Positions 18,586 through 28,357 of a DNA stretch of 64,000 nucleotides are shown here, piece by piece. How positions within the stretch are numbered: the first letter of the stretch is position 1; every line of letters begins with the position of its first letter. The notes below the pieces were generated by a model. It did no database searches. It worked only from the letters and a program-made list of their open reading frames with translations, and was not told the DNA's origin. The position numbers and the translations under genes are program-made. This DNA is from Defluviitaleaceae bacterium (GTDB lineage Bacteria > Bacillota > Clostridia > Lachnospirales > WRAX01): assembly GCA_009784575.1 (NCBI GenBank), contig WRBK01000007.1, forward strand, positions 1-64,000. The letters are read 5' to 3'.

Positions 18586-18899
18586 TGTTACCTAGCGAAG
18601 TCGTTTATAACGTGGGAAAAGATGAAATTTTTAGGCGCGATAACTTCAAATGCGTTATGTGTGGAAAAGGTACTGTAGATGGAGTGGAAGTTGTTATTCA
18701 AAATGGGCAAACGCTTTGTGATGTACATGCTGTTATGATAAAGGGTCTTGAACCAGCGGAAATAGGCAAGAAGATGTTCTTGCGCTTCTATGAATACGCT
18801 AAAGAGTTTGATGATAAAGATTTGCTGAAACTATCAACACAGGCTCTTGAATTTTATGAGGAAAATGGTATTAATGGCCATATAGTTTGGGAGAGATAA
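18585..18899 (+). CDS. Small zinc-finger/HNH-like protein of the restriction cassette
   Basis: A 104-aa protein starting [20 protein letters not shown], with FKCVMCGKG and then TLCDVHAVM. Two Cys pairs plus His spaced like an HNH nuclease scaffold ([10 protein letters not shown] is the classic lead-in) suggest a zinc fold, but the usual catalytic DH..P and N are not visible. Start ATG 18585 overlaps the nuclease stop as TGATG with AAGAAGGAA upstream. It is translationally coupled to the endonuclease. It could be an accessory subunit, a regulator or a degenerate nuclease. Confidence 0.65.
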   Translation: MLPSEVVYNVGKDEIFRRDNFKCVMCGKGTVDGVEVVIQNGQTLCDVHAVMIKGLEPAEIGKKMFLRFYEYAKEFDDKDLLKLSTQALEFYEENGINGHIVWER

Positions 18900-18917
18900 G
18901 AGAGGTTAAGTATTGAT

Positions 18918-21764
18918 ATGTCACAAAACAAAATCATAATAAAAGGCGCAAGAGAAAATAATCTAAAAAATATAGATTTGGAGATACCGCGCAACGCAAT
19001 GGTGGTACTTACGGGGGTTTCGGGCAGCGGCAAGTCGTCACTTGCCTTTGAGACGTTATATGCCGAAGGGCAGCGGCGGTACATGGAGAGCTTATCCAGC
19101 TATGCCCGCCAGTTTCTTGGGCAGATGGAAAAGCCTGATGTGGACTCGATTGAGGGGCTTTCGCCCGCCATATCCATAGACCAAAAAAGCACAAACCAAA
19201 ACCCGCGCTCTACTGTAGGTACGGTTACGGAGATTTATGACTATCTGCGCTTACTTTTTGCGCGGGTGGGCATACCACATTGCCCTAAGTGCGGGCGCGA
19301 AATTACAAAACAGACAGTAGACCAAATTGTAGACCAAATAATGATGCTGGATGAAGGCACGCGCCTACAATTGCTTGCCCCTGTGGTACGTGCGCGCAAA
19401 GGTGAGCATACAAAGCTGTTAGAAGATGCTAAGCGCAATGGCTTTACGCGCGTACGCATAAACGGCACTGTGCAGGAGCTAGCAGATGAAATAAAACTAG
19501 ACAAAAACAAGCGGCACAGCATAGAGATTGTGGTGGACAGGCTTGTGGTGAAAGAGGGCGTGCAAAAGCGGCTTTCGGAGTCTGTGGAGACTGTGATGGG
19601 GCTTTCGGACGGTATATTGATTGTGGATGTTAATGGCGAAAAAGACCTTAGCTTTTCGCAGAATTTTTCTTGCCCTGACCATGGCGTGAGCTTGCCTGAG
19701 ATTGAGCCGCGCATGTTTTCTTTTAACAACCCGCAGGGGGCTTGCCCTGACTGTAGCGGGCTTGGCTTTAAGATGGAGTTTGACCCTGAGCTTATTGTGC
19801 CAAACCCCGACCTTTCTCTTGCGGCGGGAGCTATTGTTGCCCCTGGCTTTAATCAGGCGGGCAACACAGGCACATGGGGCGGAAATATTATTACGCATTT
19901 GGCAAAACACTATAAATTTAGCTTAACAACACCATTTAAAAAGTTAGGGCTAGAAACGCGTCGCATAATTCTATATGGAAACGATGGCGATGTTTTCCCT
20001 ATAAATTACAATGATACACGCGGCGAGCCAAGGGTATATATGCATCATTGGGAAGGCATCATACCTACATTAGCCCGCCGCTACAAAGAAACGGGTAGCG
20101 AATGGAGCAAGCAACAATATGAGGGCTATATCACAAATATAGAATGCGATACATGCGAAGGCAAACGCCTAAGACCAGAGATATTGGCGGTGACAGTTGG
20201 CGGCACAAATATTGCGGATATATCCACCATGCCTGTTGTACGTCTTAATAAGTTTTTTGAGGCATTAGAACTTTCGCCCATGCACGCCACAATAGCTGAG
20301 CGTATCTTGAAAGAAATCAAGGCTCGCGCTGGGTTTTTGGTTGACGTAGGGCTGGATTATCTTACTTTGGCGCGCTCTGCGGGAACACTTTCTGGCGGCG
20401 AGGCACAGCGCATACGCCTAGCTACCCAGATAGGCTCTGGGCTTGTTGGCGTGGTATATATTTTGGACGAGCCTAGCATAGGGCTACATCAGCGCGACAA
20501 TGATAAACTGCTAAAAACTCTGAAACACCTTCGCGATTTGGGTAATACCCTAATTGTGGTGGAGCATGATGAAGATACTATGCTAGAGAGCGACCATATT
20601 GTAGACATAGGTCCTGGTGCTGGTGCATATGGCGGCGAGGTGGTGTACAATGGCACTATCGAGGGCATTTTGAAGGATGAAAACTCAACAACAGGGCAAT
20701 ATATGAGTGGCAGGAAAAAAATAGAAGTGCCTAAGACAAGGCGCGCTAAAAACGGCAAAGCCCTTAGAATAGAGGGTGCTGCAGAAAATAATCTAAAGGG
20801 CATTGACATAGAAATCCCGCTTGGAATGCTTGTTTGCGTAACTGGCGTGTCTGGCAGCGGAAAATCCAGCTTGATAAATGAGATTTTGTATAAGCGATTG
20901 GCGCGCGACCTAAACCGTGCGAAAATAAAGCCTGGCAAACATGAAGAGCTTAGCGGGCAAGAGTATCTGGACAAAATAATTAATATAGACCAAAGCCCAA
21001 TAGGGCGCACCCCACGAAGCAATCCCGCCACATACACAGGGCTTTTTGACCTTGTGCGTGACCTTTTTGCGGCAACGCCAGAAGCAAAGGTACGCGGTTA
21101 CCAAAAAGGGCGGTTTAGCTTTAATGTGAAGGGTGGACGTTGCGAAGCTTGTAATGGCGACGGCATGATAAAAATAGAAATGCACTTTTTGCCAGATATA
21201 CATGTGCCATGTGAGATATGCCATGGCAAACGCTATAATAGGGAGACGTTAGAGGTGCGCTATAAAAGCAAGACCATAGCAGATGTGCTTGACATGACAG
21301 TGGATGAAGCATTGGAATTTTTTGAAAATCTGCCAAGATTGCGCGAAAAAATACAGACACTTCATGATGTGGGGTTATCCTATGTAAAACTTGGTCAATC
21401 CTCCACCACCCTATCTGGGGGCGAGGCACAGCGCGTAAAGCTTGCTACAGAGCTAAGCCGACGCAATACAGGCAAGACAATATATGTGCTAGATGAACCC
21501 ACAACAGGTCTGCATATGGCGGATGTGCATAAGCTCGTAGATATACTGCAAAAGCTAACAGATGGCGGCAACACCGTGGTTGTGATAGAGCATAACCTAG
21601 ATGTTATAAAAACTGCCGACCATATTATAGACCTTGGGCCAGAAGGCGGCGATATGGGTGGAACTGTGGTGATATGCGGCACGCCAGAGGAAGTGGCGAA
21701 GAGCAGGAAGTCTTACACGGGGCAGTATTTGAAGAAGGCGTTGAAGAAGAAAAAGAATGAATGA
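18918..21764 (+). CDS. uvrA: Excinuclease ABC subunit A
   Basis: A 948-aa twin ABC ATPase that finds bulky DNA lesions and loads UvrB. Walker A motifs are [16 protein letters not shown] near residue 33 and [16 protein letters not shown] near 640. ABC signatures [12 protein letters not shown] and [12 protein letters not shown] occur once per half. Zinc-binding Cys pairs are visible in [25 protein letters not shown] and CEICHGKR. Full length. The restriction-modification cassette lies immediately upstream, 18 bases from its start, so it may now depend on transcription through that cassette. Confidence 0.98.
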   Translation: MSQNKIIIKGARENNLKNIDLEIPRNAMVVLTGVSGSGKSSLAFETLYAEGQRRYMESLSSYARQFLGQMEKPDVDSIEGLSPAISIDQKSTNQNPRSTVGTVTEIYDYLRLLFARVGIPHCPKCGREITKQTVDQIVDQIMMLDEGTRLQLLAPVVRARKGEHTKLLEDAKRNGFTRVRINGTVQELADEIKLDKNKRHSIEIVVDRLVVKEGVQKRLSESVETVMGLSDGILIVDVNGEKDLSFSQNFSCPDHGVSLPEIEPRMFSFNNPQGACPDCSGLGFKMEFDPELIVPNPDLSLAAGAIVAPGFNQAGNTGTWGGNIITHLAKHYKFSLTTPFKKLGLETRRIILYGNDGDVFPINYNDTRGEPRVYMHHWEGIIPTLARRYKETGSEWSKQQYEGYITNIECDTCEGKRLRPEILAVTVGGTNIADISTMPVVRLNKFFEALELSPMHATIAERILKEIKARAGFLVDVGLDYLTLARSAGTLSGGEAQRIRLATQIGSGLVGVVYILDEPSIGLHQRDNDKLLKTLKHLRDLGNTLIVVEHDEDTMLESDHIVDIGPGAGAYGGEVVYNGTIEGILKDENSTTGQYMSGRKKIEVPKTRRAKNGKALRIEGAAENNLKGIDIEIPLGMLVCVTGVSGSGKSSLINEILYKRLARDLNRAKIKPGKHEELSGQEYLDKIINIDQSPIGRTPRSNPATYTGLFDLVRDLFAATPEAKVRGYQKGRFSFNVKGGRCEACNGDGMIKIEMHFLPDIHVPCEICHGKRYNRETLEVRYKSKTIADVLDMTVDEALEFFENLPRLREKIQTLHDVGLSYVKLGQSSTTLSGGEAQRVKLATELSRRNTGKTIYVLDEPTTGLHMADVHKLVDILQKLTDGGNTVVVIEHNLDVIKTADHIIDLGPEGGDMGGTVVICGTPEEVAKSRKSYTGQYLKKALKKKKNE

Positions 21765-21788
21765 TATTGAAATTTGGGGGTATGACAT

Positions 21789-22556
21789 ATGAACAACAAG
21801 TTAAAAACCCATTATGAAGAAAACTACGAAGAGGATGGGCGGTTATGGCGCAGTAATGGTCATAAAATAGAATTTCTAACAACCATACATTATTTTGATA
21901 AGCTTTTGCCTAAAGGTGGTCGCATCTTGGATGTATGCGCTGGTACTGGCGAATACGCATTTTATCTGGCAAACAAAGGGTATGATGTTTTTGCTTGCGA
22001 TTTGCTGGACAAGCATGTTAATATTATGAAAGCCAAGCCGTATGCTGATAAGCTAGAGGGCATAGAGGCTGCGAACGCGCTTGATTTATCACGGTTTGAT
22101 GAGGGTAGTTTTGATATTGTGCTATGCATGGGTGCGTTGTATCATATCTTTGACCCTCTGGAAAGAGAAAAATGTGTGGCAGAATGTTTGAGGGTATTAA
22201 AAACTAACGGTATATTTGTTTTTGCGTACATAAACCGCAATGGAGCGTATATTGCCGACCTTGGGCGTGAAGATGGATATAAAGTCCGAGATTTGATACA
22301 AGTGATAAAAACAGGCAAAAGCGGTGTGTTCTATGGAATGGATTTTGGGGAAGCGGATGCTTTGGTAACTAAATTTCCACTAACAAAAATAGTAGACATA
22401 GGCACCAATGGGTTGCGCTATCCTTTGGCAGATTGGATTAATTCTGCTGATGAAGATGAATTTGATGCCTATATGGAATATCATCTTGCTACATGCGAGC
22501 AACCGTCCATCATTGGCCACAGTCCCAATGCCTTATGGATTGGCAAAAAGGTGTAA
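21789..22556 (+). CDS. Class I SAM-dependent methyltransferase
   Basis: A 255-aa Rossmann methyltransferase. Motif I is GGRILDVCAGTGEYAFYLA (D-x-x-x-G-x-G), motif II VFACDLLDKHV, motif IV DIVLCMGALYHI and post-motif FVFAYINRN. This is the UbiE/Methyltransf_11 style with a LYHI acceptor loop as in small-molecule methyltransferases. Substrate unknown. Ribosome site GGGGG lies 9 bases before the ATG. The next gene is a diverged tandem copy of it. Confidence 0.85.
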   Translation: MNNKLKTHYEENYEEDGRLWRSNGHKIEFLTTIHYFDKLLPKGGRILDVCAGTGEYAFYLANKGYDVFACDLLDKHVNIMKAKPYADKLEGIEAANALDLSRFDEGSFDIVLCMGALYHIFDPLEREKCVAECLRVLKTNGIFVFAYINRNGAYIADLGREDGYKVRDLIQVIKTGKSGVFYGMDFGEADALVTKFPLTKIVDIGTNGLRYPLADWINSADEDEFDAYMEYHLATCEQPSIIGHSPNALWIGKKV

Positions 22557-22572
22557 AAATCAGGAGGAAAAC

Positions 22573-23220
22573 ATGAGCATAGACGTTTTGGTCACCACAC
22601 ATTATTTTAATAAACTCTTACCGCCTAGTAGCCGCATCCTATATATCAGTGAGGGAGAGAGCGAATATGCCCCCTACCTGATGGAGCAAGGGCATGAAGT
22701 CACCGTTTTTAATTCGCTAGAAAAGTACGCAAGTGGCGAATATGCAATAGATTTATCTGCATTCAAAATGGAAAGTTTTGATGCGGTTTTGTGTTTGGGT
22801 GCGCTTCACAACCTCTTTTATTTGGTGGAGCGCGAAGGATGTGTAGCGGAATGCTTGAGTGTGTTAAAATCTGGCGGTATTTTCGTTTTTTCTTATATCA
22901 ATCGTGATGCTACGCATATCACAAAGTCTGTCAAGGGAACAGCGGCACTTGACGATTTGGTAGATGCAATGAAAACTGATAGATTGGGCATGTTTTATGC
23001 AATGGAAGCTGGTGAAGCGCAGACCCTCATGGGCAAATTTCCAATTACAAAGATTGCAAATATAGGCATAGATAAGCTGGACCAAGCCCTGCAACGAAAG
23101 CTCGGTATTGCTACAAGCAAAGAGCTTGCTGACTACATGGAAAATTATCTGGCTACATGTGAGCAACAATCCGTCGTTGAGCATAGTAGCCATGTGTTGT
23201 GGTTTGGTAAAAAGAATTGA
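22573..23220 (+). CDS. Diverged methyltransferase paralogue with degraded SAM motif
   Basis: A 215-aa tandem copy of the preceding gene. Shared segments include TTHYFNKLLP, LCLGALHNLF, REGCVAECLSVLK, FVFSYINRD, ITKIANIG and the closing ATCEQQSVVEHSSHVLWFGKK. Motif I has become SRILYISEGESEYAPYL, losing the Asp and the Gly-x-Gly, and about 25 residues around motif II are shortened. The frame is otherwise open. ATG 22573 with CAGGAGG was chosen; the longer frame from 22408 runs inside the upstream gene. It probably no longer binds SAM, so it may be a pseudo-enzyme or partner of the intact copy. Confidence 0.75.
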   Translation: MSIDVLVTTHYFNKLLPPSSRILYISEGESEYAPYLMEQGHEVTVFNSLEKYASGEYAIDLSAFKMESFDAVLCLGALHNLFYLVEREGCVAECLSVLKSGGIFVFSYINRDATHITKSVKGTAALDDLVDAMKTDRLGMFYAMEAGEAQTLMGKFPITKIANIGIDKLDQALQRKLGIATSKELADYMENYLATCEQQSVVEHSSHVLWFGKKN

Positions 23221-23235
23221 AAACAGGAGGGAAAT

Positions 23236-23754
23236 ATGATATTATCAGGGTTAGAGATTGCGAAAAAAGCGGAGGAAGGCAAGGAGATAATTATAAAGCC
23301 TTTTGTGCCAGATATGGTAGGGCCAAATAGCTATGATTTACGCCTAGCGGATACATTGGTGGTCTATGAAGATGAAGTGCTAGATATGCGCCAACCAAGT
23401 GCTACAAAGGAAATTGTTATCCCTAAAGAAGGCTATGTGCTACAGCCAGGCAAGCTATATCTTGGTCGCACAATAGAGCATACAGAGACCCTAGGCTATG
23501 TACCCATGTTAGAAGGGCGTAGTAGCATGGGGCGGTTAGGTATAAGCATACATATCACGGCGGGCTTTGGCGATGTAGGTTTTAAGGGTTATTGGACATT
23601 GGAAATACATTGTCTGCATCCTGTACGAATATACGCAGGCGAGCGCATCTGCCAGATATATTATCATAAAATTGAGGGCGACTATGTGCCGTATAAAGGC
23701 AAATATCAAGACAACACAGGCATACAGGCGAGCATGAAGTATAAGGATAGGTGA
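23236..23754 (+). CDS. dcd: dCTP deaminase
   Basis: A 172-aa trimeric enzyme converting dCTP to dUTP (or to dUMP in bifunctional members) for thymidylate synthesis. The conserved block EGRSSMGRLGISIHITAGFG then VGFKGYWTLE holds the catalytic Glu and the nucleotide-binding Arg/Ser residues. The N-terminus begins MILSGLEIAKKAEEG and the C-terminal YQDNTGIQASM is the family's phosphate-closing tail. Ribosome site AGGAGGG. The length fits the family. Confidence 0.93.
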   Translation: MILSGLEIAKKAEEGKEIIIKPFVPDMVGPNSYDLRLADTLVVYEDEVLDMRQPSATKEIVIPKEGYVLQPGKLYLGRTIEHTETLGYVPMLEGRSSMGRLGISIHITAGFGDVGFKGYWTLEIHCLHPVRIYAGERICQIYYHKIEGDYVPYKGKYQDNTGIQASMKYKDR

Positions 23755-23758
23755 TTTC

Positions 23759-25084
23759 ATGGCTATGGGCAACATGAAACTAGATAAAAAGAAACCAAAA
23801 GTAGGCTTTGTCACCAGAATGGTGGATGCTATAAACAAGCTGTACCCCTTCAAGAAAGAAGAGGTGGTGGAACGCAAAAGCCGCTTCGAGGGCTTTTTGC
23901 GCCATGGCGAAAAGGAAGGCAAGATTGGCGTGGTTTCTGCTGTGCGGCTATGTGACGAGGCGTTGGACATTGTCTCTGACCGCATTATGCTAACAAACCG
24001 CCTAGCAGCACTTGATGAGCGCATGGCTGAGGTCGAATGCTATGGCAAGCTAACAGATGAAGAGGTGGACGACCTAAAGGACATGCTTGCAAGCTATACC
24101 GCTCTAGCAAAGGACTCTAATCAGCTAAAATATCAGGTCACGAGCTTTGATAAAAACTTGGTGCGCATGGAGCGTATGGAAGAAGAAGCGACAGCGGATT
24201 TGCCAGAGATAAAATTTGCGGAAGAACGCCAGCGCATGTTTAAGCAAGATATAGGCTATCTGGAAGGCGAAAAAATGGTGCTTGCTCATGAGCGCGAAAG
24301 ACTAAGAAATGCCATAGATTTTGTATATAAATTTTCTATTGCTCTTGTATTTTTCTTTGGAGGCATGGCTCTTGTTATGGTGTATCTGTATATCTTTCAA
24401 AATATACAAACAATGCTTGTGCTTTCTAGTATGCTTATTGTGGTTGTTATTATTTCCGCTTTGCTGTATGCCCTACGAAACCGATTAAGGTATGAGCTGG
24501 CATTAAATGCAAAAAAACAAAGCAAGGCAGTGGAGCTACTTAATAAGAAAAATGCCGTATATGCACATTTCACCAACTACCTAAACTACGAGTATAGAAA
24601 ATTCCGCGTACGCAACAGCGAAATGCTTGCTAATAATCTTACGGATTTCGGACATTACAAGCATCTTACAAAACGGCTTGATAGTTTGCGCAATATAATG
24701 TCGCAAACAGAGGCTGCCATAGGCTTTTTCTTGAAAGATAAGGGTATAGAGGCTAGATTTTCGTCTATAGAAAAATTTGCGGCAACGCTGAATCTGGATG
24801 ATAAAAAGCAGTTTTATCAAGAACTGCATCGCGAAAAAAACCTCATAGAAAAGAGCTTGGAACGCCTAGATGTGCGCAGTTCACAGATATGGGATGGGCT
24901 GATGAATTTGCGCGAAAATAAGCGCGATGCAGACACTATCAACAAAATTATAGAAGAATATGTGGAAAAAGCCGACCGTATACTAAATGCGGACAGGGCA
25001 GATGGCACAACGGCCATGGATGATGTGCTTAAAGAAGAAGATTTTGTGGATGATGGGGGGAGCATAGAGCTTGCGGCGGAATGA
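23759..25084 (+). CDS. Coiled-coil protein with a central two-helix membrane hairpin
   Basis: A 441-aa protein of unknown function. Long helical, charge-rich stretches (about residues 60-180 and 240-420) flank two hydrophobic helices at about 185-208 (SIALVFFFGGMALVMVYLYI) and 214-236 (MLVLSSMLIVVVIISALLYA), so both ends lie on the same side of the membrane. No catalytic motif was recognised. It follows dcd by 4 bases and precedes valS. Its position and style suggest a conserved clostridial membrane scaffold, which I cannot name. Confidence 0.7.
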   Translation: MAMGNMKLDKKKPKVGFVTRMVDAINKLYPFKKEEVVERKSRFEGFLRHGEKEGKIGVVSAVRLCDEALDIVSDRIMLTNRLAALDERMAEVECYGKLTDEEVDDLKDMLASYTALAKDSNQLKYQVTSFDKNLVRMERMEEEATADLPEIKFAEERQRMFKQDIGYLEGEKMVLAHERERLRNAIDFVYKFSIALVFFFGGMALVMVYLYIFQNIQTMLVLSSMLIVVVIISALLYALRNRLRYELALNAKKQSKAVELLNKKNAVYAHFTNYLNYEYRKFRVRNSEMLANNLTDFGHYKHLTKRLDSLRNIMSQTEAAIGFFLKDKGIEARFSSIEKFAATLNLDDKKQFYQELHREKNLIEKSLERLDVRSSQIWDGLMNLRENKRDADTINKIIEEYVEKADRILNADRADGTTAMDDVLKEEDFVDDGGSIELAAE

Positions 25085-25187
25085 TTATGTTAATATCAGC
25101 TGTGAATGATGCGGGGGCGGCCGTCCTTGCAAGGTGAAACCCTTTGGGGTGATTTAGATAAAAAGAACTTATATTGAGGGATGAGTT

Positions 25188-27821
25188 ATGAAAAAAGAAC
25201 TAGACACAAGATATGACCCAAAAAATGTAGAAGACAGGCTGTATGCCAACTGGCTAACGGCAGGGCATTTTCATGCCAAAGTGGACGAGGGCAAAACACC
25301 ATACACCATAATGATACCACCCCCAAACATCACAGGACAGCTACACATAGGTCACGCGCTAAACAACACCTTGATTGATATTCTGATACGCACAAAGCGT
25401 ATGCAGGGTTATAACGCACTTTGGATGCCAGGCACAGACCATGCCGCCATCGCCACAGAGGTAAAAATTGTAGAGGACATGGCAAAAGATGGCGTAAGCA
25501 AGTTGGATTTGGGGCGCGATGGCTTTATGGAACGCGCTTGGGGCTGGTATGACAAGTATGGCTCTACCATAATCAATCAGCTACATAAACTGGGCTGTAG
25601 TTGTGACTGGGAGCGCACGCGCTTTACCATGGATGAGGGCCTGTCGGATGCAGTGCTTGAGGTTTTTGTGCGCCTACATAAAAAAGGGTTTATTTACCGT
25701 GGCGAAAGGCTAATAAACTGGTGTACGCAATGCCAAACAACCATTTCTGATGCTGAGGTTGAGCATGAAGAAAAGCAGGCTGGCTTCTGGCATTTCAAAT
25801 ACCCTGTAAAAGATATGCCAGATACCTTTGTTCAATTTGCAACCACACGACCAGAAACTATGCTGGGCGACGTTGCAATAGCTGTAAATCCAAATGATGA
25901 GCGATATACCCACCTAGTAGGCAAAATCGCCATCATGCCTATTCTGGACAGAGAAATCCCTATTATTGCGGATGATTATGTAAAAATAGATTTTGGCACG
26001 GGTATGGTGAAAATAACACCAGCACATGACTTTAACGACTTTGAAATTGGTCAGCGGCATAATCTACCGCTGATAAATATAATGAATGACGATGGGACGA
26101 TAAATGAAAATGGCGGATGTTACGAAGGGCTTGACCGTTATGACACCAGAAAGCGCATTATAACTGAATTTGAGGAGCATGGGCTTTTTGTAAAAAAAGA
26201 AGATATAGTAAACGCTGTAGGTGAGCATGACCGCTGTGGCAGTGTAGTAGAGCCGCTTATAAAGCTACAGTGGTTTGTGGCTATGGAAACGCTTGCAAAA
26301 CCTGCGCTTGATGCGTATAGAAACGAAAAGTTACGCGTTGTACCTTCTCGCTTTGGCAAAGTATATGCCCATTGGCTAGAAAATATCAGGGATTGGTGTA
26401 TTTCCCGCCAGCTTTGGTGGGGGCATCGCATACCTGCATATTATTGTGATTGCGGCGAAATTGCAGTGGCAAAAACCACACCAGACAAATGCTCAAAATG
26501 TGGCAACGCAAATCTTGTGCAAGACGAAGATAGCCTGGACACTTGGTTTTCTTCGGCTTTATGGCCATTTTCCACTCTTGGTTGGCCAAAAGAAACAGAA
26601 GAGTTAAAATATTTTTACCCCACAAATGTGTTATGTACAGCCCCTGATATACTGTTCTTTTGGGTTATACGCATGGTGTTTTCTGGGCTTGAGTTTACTG
26701 ACCAATTGCCTTTTAAAGATGTATTTCTACACGGTCTTGTGCGTGATGAGCAAGGGCGCAAAATGAGTAAATCCGCTGGAAATGGCATAGACCCCCTAGA
26801 TTATGTGGAGAGATATGGCGCGGATGCCTTGCGTTTTTCGTTGATTGTAGGCAACTCCGCTGGGGGTGACCTTCGCCTTTATGATGACAAAGTGGAGCAA
26901 GCCCGCAACTTCCTAAACAAAATATGGAATAGCGCACGATTTATCATGATGAATCTTGGTGATACACCGCCTAATGCTGATATTGAAGACCTAACCGCCG
27001 CCGATAGATGGATAATATCGTTAGCAAACAAGATGGCGGCAGACGTTACACAAAATATAGACAACTACGAACTTGGTGTAGCCGCCGATAAGGTCTATAG
27101 CTTTATGTGGGACGAATTTTGCGATTGGTATATAGAGATGGCAAAGCCGCGCCTTTATAATGCCGAAGACCCCACCCGTGATGCGGCTTTGTGGACACTA
27201 ACCTATGTGCTGAAAACAGGGTTAAAGCTGTTGCACCCATTTATACCATTCATAACGGATGAAATCTATACAACATTGGGCAGCGATGCTAGTATAATGG
27301 TGTCCGAATGGCCAAAATACGACGAAAATTACAATTTTGCCGCAGAGGAAACCGAGATAGAGCATGTGAAAGAGGCGGTACGCGCCATACGTAATGCGCG
27401 GGCAAATATGAATGTGCCGCCAAGCCGCAAGGCAAAGGTGTTTGTGGTGACAGGCGACCTTGCTTTGCGCGATATTTTCAAGAGCTGTGATAAATACATT
27501 ATGGCTTTAGCATCGGCATCAGAGGTTGCTGTACAGCCAAGCAAAGCGGGCATTGATGATAATGCCGTATCCATCGTAATCCCTAGCGCAGAAATCTTCA
27601 TGCCTTTTGCGGAGCTTGTGGATATCGAGAAGGAAAAAGCAAGGCTGGCAAAAGAAATTGAGAAGCTAGAAAAAGAAGTAGGACGCGTAACGGCAAAGCT
27701 AAATAATACTTGCTTTACGGATAAAGCACCTGCTAATGTGGTGGAAGAGGAAAAGGAAAAAGAGAGAAAATATAAGGAAATGTTGGCGGCTGTGGAGCAG
27801 CAATTACGAGCCTTAAAGTAG
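25188..27821 (+). CDS. valS: Valyl-tRNA synthetase
   Basis: An 877-aa class I synthetase. The HIGH motif lies in PPPNITGQLHIGHALNNT, the editing CP1 domain spans about residues 190-340 (ATTRPETMLGDVAIAVNP), the KMSKS loop is GRKMSKSAGNGIDPLDYVE, then the anticodon-binding region, and the C-terminal coiled coil is EIEKLEKEVGRVTAKLNN. A zinc-type CDCG...CSKCG knuckle is visible near residue 420. The 103-base leader contains no T-box signature, so tRNA-dependent antitermination is not evident. Ribosome site GAGGGATG. Confidence 0.97.
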   Translation: MKKELDTRYDPKNVEDRLYANWLTAGHFHAKVDEGKTPYTIMIPPPNITGQLHIGHALNNTLIDILIRTKRMQGYNALWMPGTDHAAIATEVKIVEDMAKDGVSKLDLGRDGFMERAWGWYDKYGSTIINQLHKLGCSCDWERTRFTMDEGLSDAVLEVFVRLHKKGFIYRGERLINWCTQCQTTISDAEVEHEEKQAGFWHFKYPVKDMPDTFVQFATTRPETMLGDVAIAVNPNDERYTHLVGKIAIMPILDREIPIIADDYVKIDFGTGMVKITPAHDFNDFEIGQRHNLPLINIMNDDGTINENGGCYEGLDRYDTRKRIITEFEEHGLFVKKEDIVNAVGEHDRCGSVVEPLIKLQWFVAMETLAKPALDAYRNEKLRVVPSRFGKVYAHWLENIRDWCISRQLWWGHRIPAYYCDCGEIAVAKTTPDKCSKCGNANLVQDEDSLDTWFSSALWPFSTLGWPKETEELKYFYPTNVLCTAPDILFFWVIRMVFSGLEFTDQLPFKDVFLHGLVRDEQGRKMSKSAGNGIDPLDYVERYGADALRFSLIVGNSAGGDLRLYDDKVEQARNFLNKIWNSARFIMMNLGDTPPNADIEDLTAADRWIISLANKMAADVTQNIDNYELGVAADKVYSFMWDEFCDWYIEMAKPRLYNAEDPTRDAALWTLTYVLKTGLKLLHPFIPFITDEIYTTLGSDASIMVSEWPKYDENYNFAAEETEIEHVKEAVRAIRNARANMNVPPSRKAKVFVVTGDLALRDIFKSCDKYIMALASASEVAVQPSKAGIDDNAVSIVIPSAEIFMPFAELVDIEKEKARLAKEIEKLEKEVGRVTAKLNNTCFTDKAPANVVEEEKEKERKYKEMLAAVEQQLRALK

Positions 27822-27846
27822 CGGTTTCAAGTCACGGGGAGGTATC

Positions 27847-28335
27847 ATGAAAACTATGAAGATGGGACTTGCTGCTTTTGTGGCCATGCTTACCATTCTA
27901 ACTGGCGATATTGCTTTAGAGGAGCTTGATAGTGCTAATTATGCAATCACTGAGGCATGGTGGACATCTGCCGACCAATTTGAGCTGGGTCGAGGCATTG
28001 TTACAGAAAGCCCATATCGTGTTGGAGGTGGCATTAGAATAACGACGAGCTCGTCGGGAAGCAATAATGACGAGCGCATTGTTCGTGTGGACGTAGAAAT
28101 AATTGTGGATAATGCCAATTCAAACGAAGCCAGAGATATCATAATGACCTTTGCTGAACGAGAAGCTGAAATTGGGAATATCATTGCAAATGTGCTGCGC
28201 CAAACTACATTTGAGCAGCTGGCGGTCATCAACGGCCTTGAGGTTGTGACCGATGAAATCTTGATTGAGTTGCAGGAATTTTTTGGTAGTCAACTGATTG
28301 CGCGGATACATTTTGTAGAATTGGTTGTGCAATAA
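27847..28335 (+). CDS. FliL-like exported protein (putative)
   Basis: A 162-aa protein with a hydrophobic N-terminus (about residues 5-22). The C-terminal half resembles the flagellar FliL fold: ARDIIMTFAEREAEIGNII, a helix, then LIARIHFVELVVQ, compared with the 'I..VYFTEFVVQ' ending of FliL. FliL is a motor-associated single-pass protein. The N-terminal half is unlike FliL and carries a Ser/Asn-rich linker. No flagellar genes adjoin it, so the call rests on the C-terminal pattern only. Ribosome site GGGGAGG. Confidence 0.4.
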   Translation: MKTMKMGLAAFVAMLTILTGDIALEELDSANYAITEAWWTSADQFELGRGIVTESPYRVGGGIRITTSSSGSNNDERIVRVDVEIIVDNANSNEARDIIMTFAEREAEIGNIIANVLRQTTFEQLAVINGLEVVTDEILIELQEFFGSQLIARIHFVELVVQ

Positions 28336-28357
28336 TCTAAACAAAGGAATGATAATA

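Noticed and set aside
25085-25187. T-box leader before valS
   Set aside because: Only 103 bases, no GGGTGGNACCGCG-type antiterminator bulge; the CCTTGCAAGG palindrome alone is not enough.
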